Shown piece by piece: positions 54,072 through 61,096 of a stretch of 64,000 nt of DNA. The DNA is taken from contig JANQOR010000042.1 of the NCBI GenBank assembly GCA_028285685.1, forward strand, positions 1-64,000, in the 5' to 3' direction. Origin of the DNA: Cyclobacteriaceae bacterium (GTDB lineage Bacteria; Bacteroidota; Bacteroidia; Cytophagales; Cyclobacteriaceae). How positions within the stretch are numbered: position 1 is the stretch's first letter; each line of letters starts with the position of its first letter. The notes beneath the pieces were generated by a model, which saw only the letters and a list, made by a program, of their open reading frames with translations, was not told the DNA's origin and searched no databases. Both the position numbers and the translations under genes were made by a program.

Positions 54072-54704
54072 ATGAAAAGAATTCTGTTAATTGCTCTTAT
54101 AGTAATCCTTGTAGCAGGGCTTGTATTTACGTCGAAGTATGCCATTAAATATGCCCACTGGTCCACGAAATCCTTGGGATATCCAGGTCTTTATAAGCAA
54201 ACGGATCGATATTCATTTCTTCCGCTAGATTCAGTTCTTGTCAATTCGACCTGGGAACTTTTAGCTATGGATTCTGCTGGAGATGGGGACCTTCTAAATT
54301 GGCCCGATGTAAAAGCATTGCATGTTTATCGTGGAATTGACACCATATGGTTAGCATACTCCCTGCACAATGATATTGACATTAATGCTCCCATGGTTTC
54401 AATTGCTTTGCATAGTGACGAAGGAAGGGATTGGTATGGAACATTGGATTTAAAGTATAAGGGGATGATCTCTACAGGATACTACCGGAAGGGAGATCAA
54501 TACTATGGATACAATTTTCTGATAGATGAAAAAGGAATTTGTAGTTTCAAGTATAACATGGCTAAAAATGCCCTGTACATGGGAATTCCTAAGGCAAGAG
54601 CACAAGAGTTTAAGGGGAAAAAATTTGTTGCTTCGGTAGGTCTCAAATCTTATTGGAATGATGATGTTGACCAACTAATTGATTTCGACTCGCTTTTAAA
54701 ATGA
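54072..54704 (+). CDS. Anchored periplasmic protein, unknown function
   Basis: 210 residues. An uncleaved-looking N-terminal helix (ILLIALIVILVAGLVFTSKYA) is followed by a soluble beta-rich domain of about 185 residues (VLVNSTWELLAMDSAGDGDLLNWPDVKALHVYRG, DTIWLAYSLHND, SDEGRDWYGTLDLKYKG). I do not recognise a family; the GDGDLLNWPDVKAL part resembles a carbohydrate-binding or calcium-like edge but that is weak. It lies between the second permease and a sigma factor gene on the same strand. Confidence 0.6.
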   Translation: MKRILLIALIVILVAGLVFTSKYAIKYAHWSTKSLGYPGLYKQTDRYSFLPLDSVLVNSTWELLAMDSAGDGDLLNWPDVKALHVYRGIDTIWLAYSLHNDIDINAPMVSIALHSDEGRDWYGTLDLKYKGMISTGYYRKGDQYYGYNFLIDEKGICSFKYNMAKNALYMGIPKARAQEFKGKKFVASVGLKSYWNDDVDQLIDFDSLLK

Positions 54705-54857
54705 GAACTTCCATCATCTTACAAGCAAATCTCCTCTAAACAGAAAGAAGATTCATTTTTACTTATTCTATGCAATTTAGGTAAGTCTCCGAGCCAGGTT
54801 TTGAATTCAAAATCTTATCTTAAGGATTGATCATTTCCTTGCTGATAATTGTCCTAC

Positions 54858-55688
54858 ATGAGCATGAAGGAGAAAGAACAGGTAAATCTCGCCAAATCCG
54901 GAGACATCAAGGCCTTCAATAAGCTCTTTGAGCCATTCGAAAAGCAATTAAAATCCTATCTATATCGACTACTTACCAACCGTGAGGATGTCGAGGATTT
55001 TTACCACAACACATTCGTGAGAGCATTTGACAAGATTGATTCATTCGAAGGCGAGACAAGGCAATTCAAGAGCTGGATATTTACCATTGCCACAAACCTC
55101 TGCTATAATCACCTTGAGAAAAAGAAACGTTGGAACATGGATGCTCAGGATGTTTGTCGTGATAGCCTGGTAAATGATCCCGAAGCTCAATCTTCATTTA
55201 TGGGCAAAGTGATGATGAGCAATTACAACCAATATGAAATAAAGGAACACATCGATTTCTGCTTTACCTGTATCTCAAAAACACTTAGTATTGAACAACA
55301 ACTGGCATTAATGCTTACCGGTATTTATGAGTTTAGAGTGAAGGAAGTAGCAGAAATCATGGACCGGACCGAGGGTAAAGTCAAGCACTACCTCAGAGAT
55401 GCACGGAACAATATGTCATCTGTTTTTGAACATCGTTGTGCGTTGATCAACAAAAAAGGGACCTGTCACCAATGCACAGAACTGCAAGGAATTTTTGACC
55501 CCAACGTGGATACCTACCGTGAATCGATGAAAATCAAAATGGTGAAAGATGCCAAAGACAGTTCGAAGGACGAACTTTTCCAACTAAGAGAAGCGATCGT
55601 CAATCCTATTAACCCGATGGACAGCAAAGGGATGGATTTGCATGATGCACTGATGCAACACATGAAAAAAGTAAACGATTTGGACTGA
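54858..55688 (+). CDS. ECF-type sigma factor with Cys-containing C-terminal extension
   Basis: 276 residues from the ATG at 54858. Sigma region 2 (GDIKAFNKLFEPFEKQLKSYLYRLL, EDVEDFYHNTFVRAF, FKSWIFTIATNLCYNHL) and region 4 (LSIEQQLALMLTGIYEFRVKEVAEIMDRTEGKVKHYLRDAR) are complete. After them an extra 75 residues begin with HRCALINKKGTCHQCTEL, three Cys and two His that could hold a zinc ion. ECF factors normally stop at about 190 residues, so the tail may be a built-in sensor. No anti-sigma gene is adjacent. A STAS-like gene follows 55 bases later. Confidence 0.88.
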   Translation: MSMKEKEQVNLAKSGDIKAFNKLFEPFEKQLKSYLYRLLTNREDVEDFYHNTFVRAFDKIDSFEGETRQFKSWIFTIATNLCYNHLEKKKRWNMDAQDVCRDSLVNDPEAQSSFMGKVMMSNYNQYEIKEHIDFCFTCISKTLSIEQQLALMLTGIYEFRVKEVAEIMDRTEGKVKHYLRDARNNMSSVFEHRCALINKKGTCHQCTELQGIFDPNVDTYRESMKIKMVKDAKDSSKDELFQLREAIVNPINPMDSKGMDLHDALMQHMKKVNDLD

Positions 55689-55743
55689 TCCGATCATTTC
55701 CGGCTAGTTGATTGTCTTACATACATAACCTAAATATTGTTGT

Positions 55744-56130
55744 ATGGAAGCATTAAGAGAAGATCGTTTATACCAGATTAATTACCATGAGCCTGAAAAC
55801 ATACTTGAGCTTAGATGGCTAGATGGAACAAAACAAATGCAGGATCAAGACTTCTTGGATACCCTGGAAGTATTTTCAGATTTTGTGATTGAAAAGAGAA
55901 CTCCTTTTCTCTTAATTGACACGCACGAATTCCATCATCGATTTACCGATGTGGAAACCACCATGGGGCTGAGAGCTAAAAACATTATCCCAAAATACAA
56001 ACAAGGTGGTGTCAGGAAAGAAGCCTTTTTTGATCCGCCGCAGGCTCCGAGACGACATGCGGATTACAATGGTTTGATCTCAGACTCTTTTCATTCGATG
56101 GAAGAAATACGAAATTGGTTCAATGAGTAA
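55744..56130 (+). CDS. STAS/SEC14-like single-domain protein
   Basis: 128 residues with a SpoIIAA-like alpha/beta pattern: ILELRWLDGTKQMQDQDFLDTLEVFSDFVIEK, then the strand PFLLIDTHEFHHRF and the end SFHSMEEIRNWFNE. The family of short STAS/SEC14-like proteins in Bacteroidota has this layout; the match is by pattern. It follows the ECF sigma gene by 55 bases. Anti-sigma-antagonist-like partner switching would fit a sigma neighbour but is inferred. Confidence 0.62.
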   Translation: MEALREDRLYQINYHEPENILELRWLDGTKQMQDQDFLDTLEVFSDFVIEKRTPFLLIDTHEFHHRFTDVETTMGLRAKNIIPKYKQGGVRKEAFFDPPQAPRRHADYNGLISDSFHSMEEIRNWFNE

Positions 56131-56170
56131 CCATGTTGTTTAACCTAATCAAAATCATAACCTTCAAGTC

Positions 56171-56671
56171 ATGACACCTTTCATTATTGGAAACATCCAG
56201 TTTACCCTATCACTTATTGTCTACACCATGATTGCCACATGGTATGTCCACCCAAAGCTGAAGGCGATGGAGTGGAACAAAGCAATTGTGCCGTTGCTTT
56301 TGGTTCATGCTTTCAGATACGGTCCACTTACGTTGCTTATGCCTGGACAAGTTTCTAGCGAAGCACCGATGGATGTTTCGGAAACTATAGCATATGGGGA
56401 TTTAGCCTCGGGCATCCTTGCGATTATAGCAGCCATTCTGGTTTGGAACAAGGTGGCCGGAGCCAGACTTGCTGTCTGGATTTTCACCATCGTAGGTTTT
56501 GGGGATGTGGTTCTGGCTTCAGCAAAAGGGATTGGAGCAGGATTGTTGAATATTGACATGGGATTCAATCTGTACATCCTGAATTTTTATGTACCAATGC
56601 TGATTGTGACACATATTATGATTGCCCTGCTGCTAGCAAGGAAAGCCAAACTAGCCACCAAATCACAATAA
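56171..56671 (+). CDS. Five-helix membrane protein, unknown function
   Basis: 166 residues with about five transmembrane helices (QFTLSLIVYTMIATWYV, AIVPLLLVHAFRYGPLTLLM, DLASGILAIIAAILVW, LAVWIFTIVGFGDVVLASAKG and LNFYVPMLIVTHIMIALLLA). Invariant-looking residues are His in VHAFRYGPL and Asp in GFGDVV. I do not recognise a characterised family. It follows the STAS-like gene by 40 bases and may share its transcript. Confidence 0.65.
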   Translation: MTPFIIGNIQFTLSLIVYTMIATWYVHPKLKAMEWNKAIVPLLLVHAFRYGPLTLLMPGQVSSEAPMDVSETIAYGDLASGILAIIAAILVWNKVAGARLAVWIFTIVGFGDVVLASAKGIGAGLLNIDMGFNLYILNFYVPMLIVTHIMIALLLARKAKLATKSQ

Positions 56672-56681
56672 TTTTATTTTC

Positions 56682-56737
56682 ACAACAAAATAGTAAGTAA
56701 TCCGTATAGTTTCAATAACAACAAAATAGTAAGTAAT
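56682..56737. promoter_or_regulatory. 20-bp direct repeat in the PadR promoter
   Basis: ACAACAAAATAGTAAGTAAT occurs at 56682-56701 and again at 56718-56737, 36 bases start to start; the second copy ends 13 bases before the PadR ATG. Its core AGTAAGTAAT also occurs on the minus strand ahead of the PadR gene at 5022 (about 5055). Operator or promoter duplication is possible. Confidence 0.55.
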
Positions 56738-56750
56738 AAACTAATACTTA

Positions 56751-57077
56751 ATGAAGGGCAATTACCTGGGTGAATTCGAAGAATTAGTAATGCTTGTCTG
56801 CGCAGCGTTGAAAGATGAAGCGTATGGCATCAACATCGTTGAGGAAATCAAAGAAGAGATGAACCGAACGGTGAGTCTAAGTGCTGTTCATATGACACTT
56901 TACCGGTTGGAAGATAAGCGTTTAATGGAGTCTTACCTGGGAGGAGCTACTGCACAGAGAGGCGGTAGAAAGAAAAGAATATTCAAGATGACCAATGCAG
57001 GATTGGAGATGCTCAAGCAGACCAAAGCGGGCAGGATTTCACTTTGGAATCAAGTGGCTGAATTGAAGTTGACCTGA
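56751..57077 (+). CDS. PadR-family regulator of the third permease
   Basis: 108 residues of the short PadR type: LGEFEELVMLVCAALKDEAYGINIVEEI, SLSAVHMTLYRLEDKRLMESYLGG and the wing RGGRKKRIFKMTNAG. It is close to the PadR gene at 50667 in plan and in partner. The permease follows after seven bases, so the two are co-transcribed. Exact 20-bp direct repeats lie just upstream. Confidence 0.93.
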   Translation: MKGNYLGEFEELVMLVCAALKDEAYGINIVEEIKEEMNRTVSLSAVHMTLYRLEDKRLMESYLGGATAQRGGRKKRIFKMTNAGLEMLKQTKAGRISLWNQVAELKLT

Positions 57078-57084
57078 TTTCCAT

Positions 57085-59640
57085 ATGAACCTTCCAAATA
57101 AATGGATACTTGATTTGCTCTCTCGTGTATGCCCTAAAGATCTGCAGGACAGCATTATTGGAGATCTTTTGGAGCAGTATGAAATTAACCTTACAAGAAG
57201 AGGTGAAATCATTTCCAACTTGCTTTTTGTCTACAATGGAATAAAGCTGATGCATGTAGGCATTGCCAGATATAATAAGAATACTCAATCAAGTACGAAA
57301 GCCATGTTTTTCAATTATCTCATTGTCGCGCTACGTAATCTTCGAAAGCAAAAGCGCTATCACTTAATAAACTTTGTAGGGCTGACATTGGGCTTTGCAA
57401 GTTGTTCACTAGTGTTACTTTATGTCAATCACGAATTGAGCTATGATCAATTCCATCATGACCCGAAAAATACCTATCGGGTATCATCTGAGGTGAGTGA
57501 ACGTACCTGGTTCCCTTCCATCATGAATGAATATGCCGAAAGGTTAATGACCGACGAGTTTCCTGAGATTAATCAGACGGTTAAATTTCGGCGAGCACCT
57601 AGCAATTTTGCCATCAGCGAAAATAGGAGGATCGATACAAGAGCGATTGTCACCAATCCGGGTTCTTACTTTTTCGAGATGTTCAACTTCAACATCGTCG
57701 AAGGGAATCAGCAAAACATGCTAGTCGAGCCGAGGTCTGCGGTTTTAACTCACTCCATGGCGGAAAGAATTTTTGGTGAAGGACCCTATACTGGTCAGAT
57801 CTTTAAGTGGGATACCTTAAGTCTAAAAGTTACAGGGATAATCGAGGACCTTCCTTCAAATACTCACCTGGCGTTCAACTTACTCATTGCTCATGATGTC
57901 CCTCTTGTTGGTGTATTTGCCTACGTAAATCTGAATGATAAAGCCAACATTGAAGAACTCGAAAAGAAAATTGCTGATATTGATATCGGAAATGATCGCT
58001 ACTACGTCAGCAAAGTGGATCTTCAACCGATTGAGAGCATACACTTTTCTCCTGCATTGACTTTTGAGTTAAAACCACCAGGGGAGAAAAAATACTTGTA
58101 CCTTTTCTCAGGGATCGCTCTCTTTATCCTAATTATTTCTACAACCAATTACATGAATCTTTCATCGGCCATCTATGCACGGCGAACGAAGGAAATGGCA
58201 GTTAGGAAAGTATTAGGGAGTTCTAAAAGAGGACTTTCCACTCAATTTTTACTGGAGTCCTTTCTGATATCGTTGATGACAATTCCGGCAGTCCTGCTGA
58301 TCATCCACTTAGTGCTTCCGGCATTCAGCAACTTCGTTGAAATTCCGTTACAGAACAAATTCCTGTCCTCACCTTCTATGATCAGCTCACTCTTGCTCAT
58401 CGTCATCCTTACGAGTTTACTAGCGACTATCTCACCTATTTTGACCATGAGGAATTTTTCAGCACTGAAACTTTTCAGAGGCGGACAGTTGCTAGACTTG
58501 CATGGCCTGAATCTCAGAAAGGTCCTACTGACTGTTCAGTTCACACTACTGCTTTTCCTGGGTACAGGGGCATTTTTCATCAACAAGCAGCTGCAATTCA
58601 TTAGGACAAAAGACCTGGGCATCAATAAAACAGATATTGTAAAAGTTTCAAATGTTCATGTTTTGTACGGGTTAGATAAGTATCATACCATAAAAAACAT
58701 AAGTCTTTCCAGTCCCTACATACACGGATTTACCACAGGATCTCCTCCGGGCACAGAGAGTTATGGGTTCCCCTACAAGGCCGAAGGTCACGAGGAGAGG
58801 AGCGATGCACTTTCGTTTGGTACTGACCTGGATTATTTTGATGTAATGGAAGTGGAGGGCCTTTATGGAGATTTTTTTGAAAGAAAGCCAGAAGATCAGC
58901 CTAGCATCTCCCTGGTCGTAAACGAAAAATTTGTGGAGCTGATGGGCTGGGAAGACCCCATTGGAAAAAAAGTGACCATGTCTCCAGGAAATAACGGAAG
59001 AGACTACTCTATCTCTGGCGTATTCAGGAATTACCATGCGCTTTCGCTGCATAATGAAATAGTTCCACAATTCATTTTTGCCAGAAAAAGGAGACGGAGT
59101 GCTTCTGAGAATATTTTGGTTAAGATAGACATGCAAAACATCAGACAGTCTTTCGAGGCAATTGAAGAGGCGTGGTATAGCGTCATGCCAAATTCCCCGA
59201 TCGAATGTGCGTTTATGAATGAAGACATTCAAAAGGCCTACGTTCAAGAACAAAAAGCTGGCAAGTTGAGTGTTTCACTGTCCATTTTAGCTATTCTTCT
59301 CGCTGTGATGGGCTTGATCGGACTCACCTCATACATGTCAGAACTGCGGACCAAAGAAATAGGCATTCGAAAAGTTTTGGGGGCATCCACGAGACAAATT
59401 CTACTATTGCTTAACAAAGAATTCGTTTTACTCATTTCAATAGCGACAATCATAGCAGGAACCGTTGGTTATTTCACAATCGCCAAATGGCTGGAGGCAT
59501 TTGCCTACAGGACATCCGTTGAGCCTCTGATCTTTCCGGTTGCAGGCCTGTTGATCGTTCTTATTACTTTCCTTACCGTCAGTATTCAATCAGGGAAAAC
59601 AGCCAGAAAGAACCCAGTCGAGTCAATTAGCTATGAGTGA
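57085..59640 (+). CDS. MacB/FtsX-type permease with prefix domain
   Basis: 851 residues with a cytoplasmic prefix (about 1-70, WILDLLSRVCPKDLQDSIIGDLLEQYE), two FtsX units with MacB-like periplasmic domains, and the motifs SAIYARRTKEMAVRKVLGSSKR (near 370) and YMSELRTKEIGIRKVLGAS (near 755). It ends with a helix and the ARKNPVESISYE tail seen in the related permeases. Export or envelope-coupling by analogy with MacB; no ATPase lies nearby. The PadR gene seven bases upstream is the likely controller. Confidence 0.9.
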   Translation: MNLPNKWILDLLSRVCPKDLQDSIIGDLLEQYEINLTRRGEIISNLLFVYNGIKLMHVGIARYNKNTQSSTKAMFFNYLIVALRNLRKQKRYHLINFVGLTLGFASCSLVLLYVNHELSYDQFHHDPKNTYRVSSEVSERTWFPSIMNEYAERLMTDEFPEINQTVKFRRAPSNFAISENRRIDTRAIVTNPGSYFFEMFNFNIVEGNQQNMLVEPRSAVLTHSMAERIFGEGPYTGQIFKWDTLSLKVTGIIEDLPSNTHLAFNLLIAHDVPLVGVFAYVNLNDKANIEELEKKIADIDIGNDRYYVSKVDLQPIESIHFSPALTFELKPPGEKKYLYLFSGIALFILIISTTNYMNLSSAIYARRTKEMAVRKVLGSSKRGLSTQFLLESFLISLMTIPAVLLIIHLVLPAFSNFVEIPLQNKFLSSPSMISSLLLIVILTSLLATISPILTMRNFSALKLFRGGQLLDLHGLNLRKVLLTVQFTLLLFLGTGAFFINKQLQFIRTKDLGINKTDIVKVSNVHVLYGLDKYHTIKNISLSSPYIHGFTTGSPPGTESYGFPYKAEGHEERSDALSFGTDLDYFDVMEVEGLYGDFFERKPEDQPSISLVVNEKFVELMGWEDPIGKKVTMSPGNNGRDYSISGVFRNYHALSLHNEIVPQFIFARKRRRSASENILVKIDMQNIRQSFEAIEEAWYSVMPNSPIECAFMNEDIQKAYVQEQKAGKLSVSLSILAILLAVMGLIGLTSYMSELRTKEIGIRKVLGASTRQILLLLNKEFVLLISIATIIAGTVGYFTIAKWLEAFAYRTSVEPLIFPVAGLLIVLITFLTVSIQSGKTARKNPVESISYE

Positions 59641-59663
59641 TGCTTAATCTGATGATTCAGCAT
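59640..59663. terminator. Hairpin between convergent permease and DUF1330 genes
   Basis: ATGCTTAATC and GATTCAGCAT pair with one T-C mismatch around the TGAT loop, starting at the last base of the permease stop. There is no T-tract. Confidence 0.35.
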
Positions 59664-59677
59664 TCCAATGCAAACGT

Positions 59678-59968
59678 CTAGATACCTTCGATAAATACTG
59701 CGCTAAAGCTCCCGGCGGACTCCCTAAGCTTTTTAAGTGGCTGGTACTCCTCTGAATCGTACCAGTCTCGTGCCTGTTTTAAACTTGGAAACTTTATCAT
59801 GACAGGCCAGGTAGGCTGCCAATCACCTTCTTTCACTTCGACCTCACCACCACTAACAATGTATTCGCCCCCAAAAGAGGCTGTAACCGGCTTGACCTGG
59901 GTCACATACTCTTGCATTTTTTTTGGTTCAGTGATTTCGAGATTTTGGAATAAACAGTAAGCTGACAT
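59678..59968 (-). CDS. DUF1330-family protein
   Basis: 96 residues covering the dimeric alpha/beta fold of DUF1330: YCLFQNLEITEPKKMQEYVTQVKPVTASFGGEYIVSGGEVEV, then PTWPVMIKFPSLKQARDWYDSEEYQPLKKLRESA and the end FSAVFIEG. These proteins bind small molecules or heme-like ligands in some cases; function is unknown. It lies 17 bases after the MoaF-like gene on the same strand. Confidence 0.9.
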   Translation of the reverse strand: MSAYCLFQNLEITEPKKMQEYVTQVKPVTASFGGEYIVSGGEVEVKEGDWQPTWPVMIKFPSLKQARDWYDSEEYQPLKKLRESAGSFSAVFIEGI

Positions 59969-59985
59969 AACTATAAAATTTTGTT

Positions 59986-60330
59986 CTATGATTGGTTGAA
60001 TGGTTTGCTTATTCTACTGATGGTTCCCGGATTCACAAACATCTCTCCATCGTGATTTCCATGAGTTGTCAAGACCATCGTGTTGAAATCAATCACGTTA
60101 CATAGAACCAAACCTGTTGCTTCGGTCCATGATATGAAATGTACTCCGGGGTAAAGCTCGCTATGAATGTATGATTCAGTACCACTCGATGGCCCTTCAA
60201 ATTCGCCCTTTTTCAATTCCCAGAGCAAGGTCTCATCAGACTGAATGGTAATATGATAGATTTCAGATGCATACCTGAATTCAAAGGTTTTCCCCATTAA
60301 ATCACCAATTTTAACCGTGCTGTTTTCCAT
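59986..60330 (-). CDS. MoaF-like beta-barrel protein
   Basis: 114 residues with the MoaF_N/lipocalin-like barrel pattern: GKTFEFRYASEIYHITIQSDETLLWEL, YPGVHFISWTEATGLVLCNVIDFNTMVLTTH and GTISRISKP. In MoaF and relatives such barrels bind small aromatic compounds. There is no signal peptide. It is upstream of the DUF1330 gene and both follow a Crp-like gene on the same strand, so the three may be one small regulon. Confidence 0.75.
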   Translation of the reverse strand: MENSTVKIGDLMGKTFEFRYASEIYHITIQSDETLLWELKKGEFEGPSSGTESYIHSELYPGVHFISWTEATGLVLCNVIDFNTMVLTTHGNHDGEMFVNPGTISRISKPFNQS

Positions 60331-60410
60331 CTTCTATTCAAGTATTTGAAAAATTAGGAATACAAACTTAGGAGGGATAATTGCGGAAGAAATTAAGATA
60401 CCTTAAGAAA

Positions 60411-60980
60411 TCAATGTGAATTTGGATTTCTTATAGTGCTCAGGTATTCAGGGGTGATGCCGAGGTAATTGGCGATGTCCTTTTGCGGAATCGAATGATA
60501 AAAGTTTGGATACTTTGCCGTAAACATTTCATATCTCTGCCTCGCCGATAGGGTATGAGTGTGCATAATTCTCTCTTGGTGTGCTACTAACGCATTTTCC
60601 ATCAGAATTCTGAAAAATCGCTCTAGTTTCGGGATCTCCTCATAGAGCAACTCAAGCTTACTGTATTTAATCCTTAGTACCTGGGTTGGTTCCAAGGCAT
60701 CGACAAATAGTTCTGAAGGAGTTTGTCGCAAAAAACTCTTTAGATCTCCAATCCACCAATTGTCTACAGCAAATTCAAGTATCTGATATTCACCATCTTT
60801 GAGGTAGTAGGATCGAAGGCATCCTTTTACAACGAAGATTGTTGCTTTGCATACCTGACCAGGTCTTAACAAGAATTCTTTCTTGTCGACTTCCCGAGAA
60901 GTGATAACAGAGTTCAAAGCCTTCAACTCATGATCTTCTAGCCTTACAATTCTCGCGATATTTTCGGTAAGCTGATTCAA
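60411..60980 (-). CDS. Crp/Fnr-like regulator with cyclic-nucleotide-binding domain
   Basis: 189 residues. A cupin-like cNMP-binding domain (about 10-115: FLLRPGQVCKATIFVVKGCLRSYYL, EFAVDNWWIGDLKSFL) is followed by a compact winged-helix end (RQRYEMFTAKYPNFYHSIPQKDIANYLGITPEYLSTIR). The short C-terminus is typical of the Bacteroidota Crp-like class. It lies about 80 bases upstream of the MoaF-like/DUF1330 pair and may regulate it. Confidence 0.9.
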   Translation of the reverse strand: MNQLTENIARIVRLEDHELKALNSVITSREVDKKEFLLRPGQVCKATIFVVKGCLRSYYLKDGEYQILEFAVDNWWIGDLKSFLRQTPSELFVDALEPTQVLRIKYSKLELLYEEIPKLERFFRILMENALVAHQERIMHTHTLSARQRYEMFTAKYPNFYHSIPQKDIANYLGITPEYLSTIRNPNSH

Positions 60981-61096
60981 TGAATGCCAAAGTAATGTTA
61001 GAATCTGTTCTTGCAGAGTCCGCAGGCAGTATTTCTGTGGGGTGTAATCCTAAGTTATCAAATTGCAAGGGGTCTGAAAATAATATCCAGGCCTTG

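Noticed and set aside
54072-54704. Reading as an anti-sigma factor for the ECF gene downstream
   Set aside because: There is no zinc-binding anti-sigma motif and the protein has only a short cytoplasmic N-terminus before its anchor, so the soluble domain is outside.
58672-59253. 193-codon minus-strand frame inside the third permease gene
   Set aside because: Long but antisense to conserved FtsX-family sequence, with no recognisable domain.
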